Assembly (NCBI GenBank): GCA_038884455.1
Contig: JAWABU010000007.1
Coordinates: 1-51,796 of the forward strand
Direction of reading: 5' to 3'
DNA from: Candidatus Thermoplasmatota archaeon
GTDB taxonomy: Archaea; Thermoplasmatota; E2; DHVEG-1
DNA length: 51,796 nt
Shown: piece after piece, positions 7,933-15,888 of the stretch
Layout: each line of letters starts with the position of its first letter
Position numbering within the stretch: the stretch's first letter is position 1
Position numbers and translations under genes: made by a program
The notes under the pieces: model-generated
Database searches by the model: none
What the model saw: the letters and a program-made list of their open reading frames with translations, nothing else
What the model was told of the DNA's origin: nothing

Positions 7933-8460
7933 TTATTTATGTGTTTTATTTTTATACAGGTAGTATAAAAATATTGTTAGTAAAGATGATATGAAAAAAA
8001 TACCTTCAAATCCTGGTGTTGATGACTGATCTTTAGCTGGCAAAAGAATAAATTCATCTTGTCCAGAGTTATATGACGTTCTTTTTATTCGATCGATCGT
8101 TGGGTAGTAGGATATCTTCAATATATGTTGCTGCATACCAATCAATGGATATTCATTAAAATAATATATCTTTATTTCTCCTGGAGAAATTGTCCCATTT
8201 CGTTTAATGATGATTCCTGTCTCATCTTCAATTTGAACTGTGATATTATCTGATACCCTGCTTCCTGAGTTTTTAAGTGTGATACTAATATTGAAATACA
8301 CGACATCTCCCTTAGGATGTTCAGTTACTTTCATGATAGTATATTTTTTATCTACAATTGAAAGTGAGTAGGGCTGCTCTTCAGCACTACACAACGGCAT
8401 GTACAGTACTATCATCATCATTAGTAGCGCAAAAAGTGAAAGTCTATGCGTTGATTTCAT
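7933..8460 (-). CDS. Surface protein with PGF-CTERM-like C-terminus
   Basis: 175 residues. A signal peptide (LSLFALLMMMIVLYMPLCSA) is followed by a CARDB-like beta domain (VVYFNISITLKNSGS, VTVQIE-type strands) that probably binds another surface molecule. The C terminus reads TPGFEGIFFISSLLTIFLYY and ends in basic residues. PGF plus a transmembrane helix plus a basic tail is the archaeosortase A recognition pattern, in which the tail is removed and replaced by a lipid anchor. An extended AT-rich TATA region lies at about 8493-8506 on the minus strand, and GGTGA sits 3 nt before the ATG. No archaeosortase is in this window. Confidence 0.6.
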   Translation of the reverse strand: MKSTHRLSLFALLMMMIVLYMPLCSAEEQPYSLSIVDKKYTIMKVTEHPKGDVVYFNISITLKNSGSRVSDNITVQIEDETGIIIKRNGTISPGEIKIYYFNEYPLIGMQQHILKISYYPTIDRIKRTSYNSGQDEFILLPAKDQSSTPGFEGIFFISSLLTIFLYYLYKNKTHK

Positions 8461-8665
8461 GGTTCACCACGCCTCTTGGTTACCAGAATGTTATATTATC
8501 TATATAATTGCATTGGAATGAAACTAAAAAACAATAGCTTCAATGAACGAATGCGAATAAAAAATATTATTTTTTGAATAAACTAAGAATCAAACCAAAT
8601 AAATTTTTATATCATTTTGATTATTTCTTGTTGCTCGTTTGCATAAATTTGGAGATGATGATACG

Positions 8666-8878
8666 ATGCTCCAAGATCGCGGAATTAAACGTGGTATAGA
8701 AGTCTTTGTTAAAGATAGAGAGAATCCTGACTTCCCTGAACAAAAAGCACTTGTAATTAACACGTACCCGCATCCAAGTCGGTGGCTTGTAGTAAAATTT
8801 GAAAACGGAGACATCAAACAAGTTGAAGAGACACAAGTTACCACAATGTATGAAAAAAATAGGAACATTTTTATTTAA
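8666..8878 (+). CDS. Small conserved-looking protein, unknown
   Basis: About 70 residues beginning MLQDRGIKRGIEVFVKDR. It is mostly beta (ALVINTYPHPSRWLVVKFENG) and looks like a small SH3/Tudor-type barrel, but I cannot name a family. The frame is open from a TTG at 8639; the ATG at 8666 is preferred, with GGAG about 11 nt upstream. A TATA-like TTTTTATATCA lies near 8606. The gene ends just before the winged-helix gene on the other strand. Confidence 0.45.
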   Translation: MLQDRGIKRGIEVFVKDRENPDFPEQKALVINTYPHPSRWLVVKFENGDIKQVEETQVTTMYEKNRNIFI

Positions 8879-8895
8879 AAAAAATAATTGTATAT

Positions 8896-9246
8896 TTAGA
8901 ACCTTTTCCGAGTATCACGAATGTTTTCAATGATTTCTTTTCCAAAATCAGTAAGCCGATAGAGCTTAATATCGTTGTGTTTTCCACCTTGTATTTGCTC
9001 AACAATACGAAGACTGATCAACGATTCATCATCACGGTATCGTGAATTCATACCTCGAATAGCCCCGAGAACATTAGTTGGCGTAGTTTTTACATTATAG
9101 GCAATTTCTGAGGTATAACTTCCACTCGGGCTAATATCGAAGAGATATTCTGCTATTTTTTTTCGAACACTACTTCTTCTGAGCGCTCGAATAACAAGAG
9201 GCTTTAAAACATCAGAAGATACCGTGCTATCATCTCTATCCTGCAT
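8896..9246 (-). CDS. Archaeal winged-helix DNA-binding protein
   Basis: 116 residues. RALRRSSVRKKIAEYLFD, then SYTSEIAYNVKTTPTNVLGA (helix-turn-helix) and IVEQIQGGKHNDIKLYRLTD (wing) describe a winged-helix domain like those of small archaeal transcriptional regulators. There is no ligand domain. It likely binds DNA as a dimer. The target is unknown; the gene is transcribed alone, next to tRNA-Val. A TATA-like stretch lies near 9285-9295 on the minus strand. Confidence 0.65.
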   Translation of the reverse strand: MQDRDDSTVSSDVLKPLVIRALRRSSVRKKIAEYLFDISPSGSYTSEIAYNVKTTPTNVLGAIRGMNSRYRDDESLISLRIVEQIQGGKHNDIKLYRLTDFGKEIIENIRDTRKRF

Positions 9247-9329
9247 CCCATCAACTTAAATAAATGAATGCAATTTCATATTAATAAATTAATCGGTTCT
9301 TTTTTTCCAAAAATGGTGAACGTGACAAG

Positions 9330-9402
9330 TGGGCTTAGCCGGATTCGAACCGGCGACCTCCGCTGTGTGAGAGCGACGTCATAACCGCTAGACCATAAGC
9401 CC
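9330..9402 (-). tRNA. tRNA-Val(CAC)
   Basis: On the minus strand a full cloverleaf forms: acceptor GGGCTTA/TAAGCCC (7 perfect pairs), D arm GTC/GAC, anticodon loop CTCACAC giving anticodon CAC (Val), T arm GCCGG TTCGAAT CCGGC, and discriminator A. No intron, and CCA is not encoded. Confidence 0.93.
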
Positions 9403-9550
9403 TGAAAACCCTAAGCAAGGTAGAGTGGGAGAAATGAACATGGTGAGATAAATGTTTTTCGTTTAGCTAAAATCAAAAAATGAATTTTTAAGAAAAATTT
9501 ATCAACAAACAGTATGTTCACCTGCTCAGGTATTTTTAGGAGGACTCAAA

Positions 9551-9922
9551 GTGGCCAACTGGAATATATTTCACAGGAGTCGAATACGGGAAGATATTAA
9601 GAGAAAAGAGATCGAAAATTATATGCGTGAAACCGAACATGCATTACAGGACCATGAAGATTGTTGCGAAGAATCCGAAGAGAAACAGAATGAGAAACCT
9701 ATCAAGCAATATGAAGAAATTTTATATTCAAAAGATGAAAAGGAAAAAAAACAAATACTCCAAAATCCAGCTAAAACAATCCACCGAGATACGTGGGAAA
9801 ATACCTCAACAATTGAAAAAAAAATTGATACGATACAAACCCAGGATACAAAAACATCATCATATATTGCTGATATCGAAGAGAAAGTTGATCGAGTACT
9901 TGCAAAAAAAAGAAAAATATAA
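9551..9922 (+). CDS. Charged coiled-coil protein, unknown
   Basis: 123 residues, GTG start with AGGAGG 7 nt upstream. Very rich in Glu, Lys and Gln; helices such as RIREDIKRKEIENYMRE and IADIEEKVDRVLAKKRK suggest a coiled coil. CC at residues 38-39 is the only Cys pair. No family is recognised. It lies 48 nt before the Trm56 gene and may share its transcript. Confidence 0.5.
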   Translation: MANWNIFHRSRIREDIKRKEIENYMRETEHALQDHEDCCEESEEKQNEKPIKQYEEILYSKDEKEKKQILQNPAKTIHRDTWENTSTIEKKIDTIQTQDTKTSSYIADIEEKVDRVLAKKRKI

Positions 9923-9970
9923 CTGTGCATAGATGTTTGTTGACAATAGTTCAATACATGGAAAGGTGAT

Positions 9971-10498
9971 ATTATCTCGATTACTGTTTTACGAATTGGT
10001 CACAGATTAAATCGAGATAAACGGATAACAACGCATGTTGCATTAGCTGCCCGTGCATTTGGTGCAGATTCTATCCTTATTTCAACAAAGGATGAAAAAA
10101 TTAAAAAAACAATTGATTCAATAAGTCGTAGATTCGGAGGAAAATTTCTTATCCGAACCGGAGTCAATCCAACATCCCTAATCAAGAGTTGGAAAGGAAT
10201 CATTATCCACTTAACAATGTATGGGGAACGATTCGATACGGTTCTTGAAAAAATTGATAAAAAGAAAGATATTTTGATTATTGTCGGAGCTGAAAAAGTG
10301 GCACCATACTATTTTGAAGTAGCTGACTTTAATGTCTCAATTGGAAATCAACCACACTCTGAGGTAGCTGCCTTAGCAATTTTTCTTGATCGGCTGACCA
10401 ACCAAACGTGGATCGATAAAAAATTTAATGGTGTTCTTGAAGTTGTTCCCATGGCGAAAGGAAAAAAAGTCATTGATAAAAAGAAAAAAATTGAGTAG
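9971..10498 (+). CDS. trm56: tRNA (cytidine(56)-2'-O)-methyltransferase, non-canonical start
   Basis: Matches the archaeal Trm56 (SPOUT) family, which methylates the 2'-OH of C56 in the tRNA T loop. Family marks: VLRIGHRLNRDKRITTHVA at the N terminus, then ALAARAFGAD, HLTMYGE, LIIVGAEKVAPYYFEVAD (the knot) and NVSIGNQPHSEVAALAIFLDR. The conserved N terminus lies upstream of the first ATG (10217), and no ATG, GTG or TTG is in frame between the stop at 9947 and 10217. Translation must therefore begin at an ATT or ATC codon (9971, 9974 or 9980), just after the Shine-Dalgarno-like AAGGTGAT at 9963-9970, unless a base is wrong. About 175 residues. The HD-domain gene follows 9 nt later. Confidence 0.85.
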   Translation: MISITVLRIGHRLNRDKRITTHVALAARAFGADSILISTKDEKIKKTIDSISRRFGGKFLIRTGVNPTSLIKSWKGIIIHLTMYGERFDTVLEKIDKKKDILIIVGAEKVAPYYFEVADFNVSIGNQPHSEVAALAIFLDRLTNQTWIDKKFNGVLEVVPMAKGKKVIDKKKKIE

Positions 10499-10507
10499 GA
10501 TGCCTTC

Positions 10508-11029
10508 ATGAAAGAAACGCCAAATCAAGAAAAATGCATTCAACTGCTGAAAGAATGTGGATGCTCAGATGACATTATTATGCATTGCTGCGCAGTTCGG
10601 GATATTGCAAAACGCATAGCGATACGTGCTGGTGCTGATGTTGCTCTTGTCGAAGCAGGAGCTTTACTCCACGACATTGGAAGAGCAAAAACACAGGGTA
10701 TACAGCATGCTATTGAAGGAGCGAAAATCGCAAGAAAGAAAGGTTTACCGACAACGATCATCCGTATCATTGAACGTCATATAGGGGCAGGAATTCCAAA
10801 AGATGAGGCTCGATGTTTAGGCCTACCAAATAAAGATTTCCTCCCGATCTCGCTAGAAGAAAAAATCGTCGCTCATGCAGATAATCTAACCCATGGCGAC
10901 CATCAGCAATGTATCGAGGATGAAATCCAAAAAGCTCTCGATAAAGGGCAAAAAAAGCACGCCCAACGATTACGACAGTTACATGACGAATTAAGTGCTA
11001 TTTGCGGTATAGATCTGAACGAAATATGA
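10508..11029 (+). CDS. HD-domain phosphohydrolase (TIGR00295-like)
   Basis: 173 residues with HD-superfamily metal ligands in order: H26 in IIMHCCAV, HD in GALLHDIGRAKTQG, H in HAIEGAKIA, H in IERHIGAG and D in IVAHADNL. Such enzymes hydrolyse phosphate esters of nucleotides. The compact form resembles the archaeal TIGR00295 HDIG group, whose substrate is not firmly known. It starts 9 nt after trm56 and likely forms an operon with it, which hints at a tRNA or nucleotide task but does not prove it. Confidence 0.75.
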   Translation: MKETPNQEKCIQLLKECGCSDDIIMHCCAVRDIAKRIAIRAGADVALVEAGALLHDIGRAKTQGIQHAIEGAKIARKKGLPTTIIRIIERHIGAGIPKDEARCLGLPNKDFLPISLEEKIVAHADNLTHGDHQQCIEDEIQKALDKGQKKHAQRLRQLHDELSAICGIDLNEI

Positions 11030-11048
11030 CTATGGGCCTATTAGCACC

Positions 11049-11062
11049 CGAAAGGATAAATA
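11049..11062 (+). promoter_or_regulatory. BRE/TATA promoter of tRNA-Leu
   Basis: CGAAAGGATAAATA combines the purine-rich BRE and a TATA element in the form typical of archaeal stable-RNA promoters. Transcription would start near 11083, about 30 nt before the tRNA. Confidence 0.5.
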
Positions 11063-11114
11063 GGATGTCTTATTTACTGGAAAAAACAAGAACATGGTAA
11101 AATAGACAGCTCTT

Positions 11115-11198
11115 GCAGGGGTAGCCAAGCTTGGTCAACGGCGCAAGATTGAGGGTCTTGTCCTTAGTGGTTCTTGAGTTCAAATCTCAACCCCTGCA
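11115..11198 (+). tRNA. tRNA-Leu(GAG)
   Basis: Class II tRNA: acceptor GCAGGGG/CCCCTGC, anticodon stem CAAGA/TCTTG with loop TTGAGGG (anticodon GAG, Leu), a long variable arm of about 13 nt, and T arm TTGAG TTCAAAT CTCAA, discriminator A. No intron, CCA not encoded. A T run (CATATCTTTTTT) follows directly and probably ends transcription. Confidence 0.93.
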
Positions 11199-11255
11199 CT
11201 CATATCTTTTTTAAAAAATAAAGGAGAGAAAGGGGAGTTCTACTCTGAAAAATAA

Positions 11256-12530
11256 TTATTGTTCTTTTTCCAATTCTGAGATAAGTTCCTTGACTTTGTC
11301 TCGGAGTTCTATCATTCTTAGGTTCTGGCCGATTGCTACTTTTTTATATTTCTCGGTTTCTTTGTTTCCTTTTATTTGTTTAGTGATATCACGAGAGATA
11401 CCCATCGTTCCAATGATTTTGCCGTCCGGAGAATATCGTGGAATTTTAGTTACAGAAACCCATCGTTCAGACCCATCTTTTCCAACGATTTTTTCTGTCT
11501 CTGCAATAATCGGCTGACCAGTTTGTAAAATTTTTTGATCATCTTCAAAGGCTTTTCGTGCTTGATGTTCTGCTAAAAAATCAAAATCTGTTTTACCAAT
11601 CATTTCCTCAGGTTTAACTTGGGAATGTTCTGCTTTTGCCTTGTTGACCAGGATGAATCTGTTATTTTCATCTTTAAAGTAAATAGAGTCAGGTATGTTG
11701 TCAAGCAGTGATTGGAATAAACTGTGTTCGAGGATAAGTTTTTGTTCTGCTTGTTTCTGTGCGGTGATATCTCGTGAGATCCCCATAGTTCCGATGATTT
11801 GTCGTTGTTCGTTATAACGTGGTATTTTTGTTACTGATATCCAATGTTCTGATCCATCGCTTCGTTTGATATGTTCGATTTTATTGATGATAGGTTCTCC
11901 AGTTAACATCACCTGTGTGTCATCATACGATGCTTTTTCTGCTTCGAGCGGTTGTAAAAAGTGAAAATCTGTTTTTCCGATCATTTCTTCTGGCGTTACG
12001 TGAGAATGCGCCGCTTTTGCTTTGTTAACAAGAATAAATCGTTTGTGTTCATCTTTAAAATATATAGAATCAGGAATGTTATCCAGTAAAGATTGAAGTA
12101 GATGATGCTCAAAGGCCACTTTTGCTTCTGCTTTTTTTTGTTCTGAGATGTCTTTAATAATTCCGATAGAACCAATAATTGTTCCTTCTTTGTTTTTAAG
12201 AACACTTAAGGATAACGCAATATCGAGAGGTTCGTTATTTTTCCGTAGTATCTTTGTTTCCAGATGATGTTGCATGCCTTTTTGGCGGATGTTTTGTGAC
12301 CTGATTTTTTGCCATTCTTCTGGGGGGTATAACGTTTGAATAGGTTTTAGGTAAAGTTCTTCTTTTGTTAGTCCAAGGAGCTTTTCAGCATAGCGGTTCC
12401 AATGGATGAGTCGTTCTTGTGCATCAGTTACTGTGATTGCTACTGCTGAGTTTTCAAAAATAGTTTTGTACAATTCGTAGGAATCACCAACGAGCGTATC
12501 AACCATGGTTTCAATACATTCATGTGTCAT
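11256..12530 (-). CDS. Triple-PAS sensor protein without kinase
   Basis: 424 residues, soluble. Three PAS domains, at about 20-135, 145-265 and 270-390, each ending in the PAC signature (GSIGIIKDISEQ, GTMGISRDITAQ, GTMGISRDITKQ). The second and third are near copies (both SLLDNIPDSIYFKDE and VNKAKA). A C-terminal coiled coil (MIELRDKVKELISELEKEQ) replaces an output domain. The start lies about 50 nt after cheR on the same strand, so it is the last gene of the taxis operon. It may sense a redox cofactor or ligand and pass the signal on by binding; the partner is not visible. Confidence 0.75.
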   Translation of the reverse strand: MTHECIETMVDTLVGDSYELYKTIFENSAVAITVTDAQERLIHWNRYAEKLLGLTKEELYLKPIQTLYPPEEWQKIRSQNIRQKGMQHHLETKILRKNNEPLDIALSLSVLKNKEGTIIGSIGIIKDISEQKKAEAKVAFEHHLLQSLLDNIPDSIYFKDEHKRFILVNKAKAAHSHVTPEEMIGKTDFHFLQPLEAEKASYDDTQVMLTGEPIINKIEHIKRSDGSEHWISVTKIPRYNEQRQIIGTMGISRDITAQKQAEQKLILEHSLFQSLLDNIPDSIYFKDENNRFILVNKAKAEHSQVKPEEMIGKTDFDFLAEHQARKAFEDDQKILQTGQPIIAETEKIVGKDGSERWVSVTKIPRYSPDGKIIGTMGISRDITKQIKGNKETEKYKKVAIGQNLRMIELRDKVKELISELEKEQ

Positions 12531-12581
12531 TTTTTCAACCTTCTTTTTTCCATTTTTTACTATATTTCAAAGTGTGGTTAT

Positions 12582-13412
12582 TTATTTTCGGAAGATTCTT
12601 TCACGGAGATTGAAAGGTTTGAATTTATCCCTGCTGTTTCCAACTAGGGTCTCTGTTTTCCCCATGACAAAAAATCCTCCGGGATTTAAAGTATTATAGA
12701 AATCATCGTAGAGTACTTCTTGGAGTTCTCGAGTAAAATAAATGACGACATTTCTGCAGAAGATGATGTCGATGTTGTGTTTTTTTGGTCCTGATATGAG
12801 ATCATGGTATTCAAATCTAACAATACTTTTTAAACTTGGTTTGATTTCATAAACAGTATCGGTAATAGTAAAATATTTTTGATAGTTTTTGAGATATTGG
12901 ATTTGTTTTTCGATATCGGTTTGAATGATACCTGGACGTGAATGATAGACCCCTTGTGTTGCATGATTAAGGCAATCTCGATCAATGTCGGTTCCAAGGA
13001 TTTCAACGCGATTTCTCAGGTTTTGTTCTCCGAGAACCTCAGAAAAAAGCATTGCTATGCTATATGCTTCTTTTCCATCTGAACTTCCTGCACTCCAGAC
13101 GCGTATTGTTCCTTTTTTTTCTGCAAGTATTGTTGGTATCACATCTGTTTTAAAGGCATCGTAGACGGTGTTATCTCTGAAAAATTCTGTAACGTTAATG
13201 GTGAGTTCTTGGAGAAGTTTTTCTTGTTCTGCTTTATCTTTTTTTAAAAACTCCCAGTACGCATGGTAAGAATCAATGTGCAGTGCTCTGAGCCGTGAGT
13301 CAAACCGTCGGCCAAGATAGGTGTCCTTGTATTGGAAGGTGTTGAAGTCGAGAAGTTGTTTGACGTTTGCTTTAAGTTCTTGGAACTCCTGATCGAAGGG
13401 TTTGTCAAGCAT
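12582..13412 (-). CDS. cheR: Chemotaxis receptor methyltransferase CheR
   Basis: 276 residues. Methylates glutamates of MCP receptors using SAM. The N-terminal helical domain carries TYLGRRFDSRLRAL, followed by NVTEFFRD, the SAM-binding RVWSAGSSDGKEAYSIAM and DIIFCRNVVIYF, all classic CheR motifs, and ends in LNPGGFFVMGKTE. GAGAGGTGA lies 6 nt before the ATG. It sits 13 nt after cheD within the operon and opposes CheB. Confidence 0.93.
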   Translation of the reverse strand: MLDKPFDQEFQELKANVKQLLDFNTFQYKDTYLGRRFDSRLRALHIDSYHAYWEFLKKDKAEQEKLLQELTINVTEFFRDNTVYDAFKTDVIPTILAEKKGTIRVWSAGSSDGKEAYSIAMLFSEVLGEQNLRNRVEILGTDIDRDCLNHATQGVYHSRPGIIQTDIEKQIQYLKNYQKYFTITDTVYEIKPSLKSIVRFEYHDLISGPKKHNIDIIFCRNVVIYFTRELQEVLYDDFYNTLNPGGFFVMGKTETLVGNSRDKFKPFNLRERIFRK

Positions 13413-13425
13413 CGTTGTTCACCTC

Positions 13426-13914
13426 TCAGATGATTTTTTCTTCTGGTTCATTTGGTCCTTTTTTGACCATCTTTATTTTTAATTCACAGGTAACAGGATT
13501 GAAAATTATTGTTCTTCCTCGGTCACCACCAACATCTTTAGAAAGGATTGGTATTTTTTGTTGGGTTAAGATCCGTTCAACTGCCTCTGCGTTTCGTTCT
13601 CCGATTTTTAAATGATCTTCAGTGAAGGTAAACAGGCTTGCGCCTCCTGCTATTTTTGCTTTAAGTCGTGGTCGTTGTGCTCCTTTTGCAAGCATATCTT
13701 CAATCAGAGCTGGAAGTGCAGTATCTGCGTATTTTCCGATTTTGTCTTGTCTGTTTTCGATGGATGGAAGCATGATGTGGGACATCCCTGATATTTTTTT
13801 GAAATCGTCATAGATTACTGTGCCGATGCAGCTGCCGAGGCCAACCGTTGATATTTTTGTATCGCCTTCAACAACAACATATTCTCCAATGCCTATGACG
13901 ATGACATTATCCAT
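13426..13914 (-). CDS. cheD: Chemoreceptor deamidase CheD
   Basis: 162 residues. Deamidates receptor glutamines and binds CheC. Catalytic Cys in GLGSCIGTVIYD (near residue 29) and His in ISGMSHIMLPS (near residue 46) are present, with KIAGGASLF and IGERNAEAVERIL also typical. It starts 6 nt after the last cheC, so coupling is likely. In Bacillus and Thermotoga, CheC-CheD binding links CheY-P level to receptor activity; the tight cheC-cheD order suggests the same here. Confidence 0.93.
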   Translation of the reverse strand: MDNVIVIGIGEYVVVEGDTKISTVGLGSCIGTVIYDDFKKISGMSHIMLPSIENRQDKIGKYADTALPALIEDMLAKGAQRPRLKAKIAGGASLFTFTEDHLKIGERNAEAVERILTQQKIPILSKDVGGDRGRTIIFNPVTCELKIKMVKKGPNEPEEKII

Positions 13915-13920
13915 TGAGTG

Positions 13921-14607
13921 TTACCCCATATTCTTTGAGAGTGATTCAACATATTGTTTTGTTGGTTCATCATAGTGGTTTGAAACACAGGGTATTAATT
14001 TTGAGAGGAGCGCATCAAGTGATTGTGGTGAGGGAAGAAGAATAAATATCGATGTGAAAAGGTTGCTTTCATCAGTAAACTTAATGTCAAAAATCAAAGC
14101 ATGACTGGTCTCTGGACCAAGGTTTTTTGAAACTGTTTCGATGACTGCACCGGGCATATCATATTCGAATTTTGGTGGTGAAAGCCAAACAGTTGTGTTA
14201 AGAAGTTTACCAAGAGCATTCGTATATGCTGAGACAACGATATTTCCTACTTCAGTTATTGCTGATTTACCCATGTCATCAAGTTGTTGGGAGGTTCCTG
14301 GTTGCTGTCCTACGAGGAGATCAGCAAGATTTAACGCACTTTTCATAGGGAATAAAAAAAGGATGCTCCCGAGGAATTCTTTCGTAAGTTCAAGGTAGAC
14401 ACCGACGACTTTTTCATCTTTGATAAAAAGTTCATGCAGCGAATCTTTGAGTTCTGATACCTTCTTGATATGAAGGCTTGGTACGGAAATGTTCACACTT
14501 TTTCCGATCATTTGTGAGACCGCTGTGGCTGCATGTGAACAGCCAATATTTCCTGTTTCTTGTAAAGCGTCAAGTTGATTTGGGTTGAGTTGTTCTATAT
14601 TTGCCAT
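13921..14607 (-). CDS. cheC: CheY-P phosphatase CheC (copy 3)
   Basis: 228 residues, the longest of three tandem CheC paralogues. Both phosphatase half-sites are intact: DALQETGNIG near the N terminus and SAITEVGNI in the middle, each with the E and N that act on CheY-P. A strong GAGGAG lies 6 nt before the ATG. Compared with the other two it has a longer C terminus (FTSIFILLPSPQSLDALLSK then about 25 more residues) and a more diverged middle. It is next to cheD, its likely binding partner. Confidence 0.88.
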   Translation of the reverse strand: MANIEQLNPNQLDALQETGNIGCSHAATAVSQMIGKSVNISVPSLHIKKVSELKDSLHELFIKDEKVVGVYLELTKEFLGSILFLFPMKSALNLADLLVGQQPGTSQQLDDMGKSAITEVGNIVVSAYTNALGKLLNTTVWLSPPKFEYDMPGAVIETVSKNLGPETSHALIFDIKFTDESNLFTSIFILLPSPQSLDALLSKLIPCVSNHYDEPTKQYVESLSKNMG

Positions 14608-14626
14608 ATTTTTCTCCTCAGTTTAT

Positions 14627-15238
14627 TTAATTCATTCCAAGTTTTTGTAAGATGATTGATATTGATTTTGGTTCAGGAACTAGGAAAAGATTGATGTCGA
14701 AACTTTCTTTTCCTTCTTCTTTCACGTCGCAACTAAAGGTAACGACTTTATCTGCAACAGCTCCCATCTGTATAATGAGATAATCCATGATGGCGCAGGG
14801 CATATCATAGGCAAGTGCCGGCGGTCCTGGGATCATCGATATTCCAATTAATTCGGTAATGCTGTCGAAGAAAGCACACATCATTACGTTGCCAACTTCA
14901 CAGAGCGCTGATTTATCCATATCGGTGAGCGAGCCAACAGTTTCTGAATGTTCACCAAGGAGCATACGCGCAAGTGAAAACGCACTGTCTTTTGAAATAA
15001 GCAGAAGAATGTACGTCGGAATTTCATTTGATATTCTGAGATAGATTCCGACAACAACCTCTTGATCTTTTACGCAGTTGATAATCTGTTCAAGAGGTAC
15101 CACTTCAACTTTAGGAATCCCAATTTTAATATTTTTGTTAACCATGCGGGAGAGTGCTGTTGCAGCGTGAGAAGCGCCAATGTTTGCTACTTCTTGCAGA
15201 GCGTCTCGTTGGCCGTCGTTAATGGTAAGTTCTTGCAT
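14627..15238 (-). CDS. cheC: CheY-P phosphatase CheC (copy 2)
   Basis: 203 residues. Both active-site signatures are kept: RDALQEVANIGASHAATALS and DKSALCEVGNVMMCAFFDS, followed by a proline (GPPALAYD) as in active CheC. It is close to copy 1 (same length and same FFDSI.EL.GI..IPGPP core), so the two came from a recent duplication. AAAGGGA upstream serves as ribosome binding site. Spacing to neighbours is 15-19 nt. Confidence 0.88.
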   Translation of the reverse strand: MQELTINDGQRDALQEVANIGASHAATALSRMVNKNIKIGIPKVEVVPLEQIINCVKDQEVVVGIYLRISNEIPTYILLLISKDSAFSLARMLLGEHSETVGSLTDMDKSALCEVGNVMMCAFFDSITELIGISMIPGPPALAYDMPCAIMDYLIIQMGAVADKVVTFSCDVKEEGKESFDINLFLVPEPKSISIILQKLGMN

Positions 15239-15253
15239 GATTTTTCCCTTTTT

Positions 15254-15868
15254 TTATTTAACTCCTAGTTTTTCTAATAACGTATTGACTGCCTGTGGTT
15301 CAGGAAGGAGGAACATATGAATTTTAAGATGGTGTTGTTGTTCTTCCTGGAGTTCTACATTGAAGACAACAACTTGATTCGATATTGCTCCAATTTGGAT
15401 CAGAACATAATCGATCACTGCATCAGGTATATCGAACGCTAAATTGGGCGGACCTGGTATCACAGTAATACCTAAGAGTTCCGAAATGCTGTCGAAAAAT
15501 GCACAAATCATGATATTGCTGACCTCGCTTAATGCGGATTGGTCAATCTCAGAAAGGATTTCCTTGCTTTCTTCTGGTTTCTGTCCAAGAAGCATGTTTG
15601 CCAATGCGAACGCGCTTTGCCGAGGTATTAACAAAAGTACATAAGACGGTATTTCGTCGGATATTTTGAGAAAAACACCGACAACAATGCTTTCCTCTTT
15701 AACATATTCATTTACTTTTGACAAAGGAATGATTTCAACCTTTGGTATTCCCATATGAATTGATCGATTAATCATCTGCGATAAGACGGTTGATGCATGC
15801 CCTGCACCGATATTTGCAAGTTCTTGTAATGCATCTTTCTGGACCGGATTAAGGATAATTTCTTCCAT
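15254..15868 (-). CDS. cheC: CheY-P phosphatase CheC (copy 1)
   Basis: 204 residues. Active-site signatures KDALQELANIGAGHASTVLS and DQSALSEVSNIMICAFFDS are present. AGGAGA lies 7 nt before the ATG, 20 nt after the cheA stop. As in the other copies there is no extra domain, so differences in partner choice (CheD, CheY, second receiver) must lie in surface residues. Confidence 0.88.
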   Translation of the reverse strand: MEEIILNPVQKDALQELANIGAGHASTVLSQMINRSIHMGIPKVEIIPLSKVNEYVKEESIVVGVFLKISDEIPSYVLLLIPRQSAFALANMLLGQKPEESKEILSEIDQSALSEVSNIMICAFFDSISELLGITVIPGPPNLAFDIPDAVIDYVLIQIGAISNQVVVFNVELQEEQQHHLKIHMFLLPEPQAVNTLLEKLGVK

Positions 15869-15888
15869 AGTTGAATCTCCTTATATTG

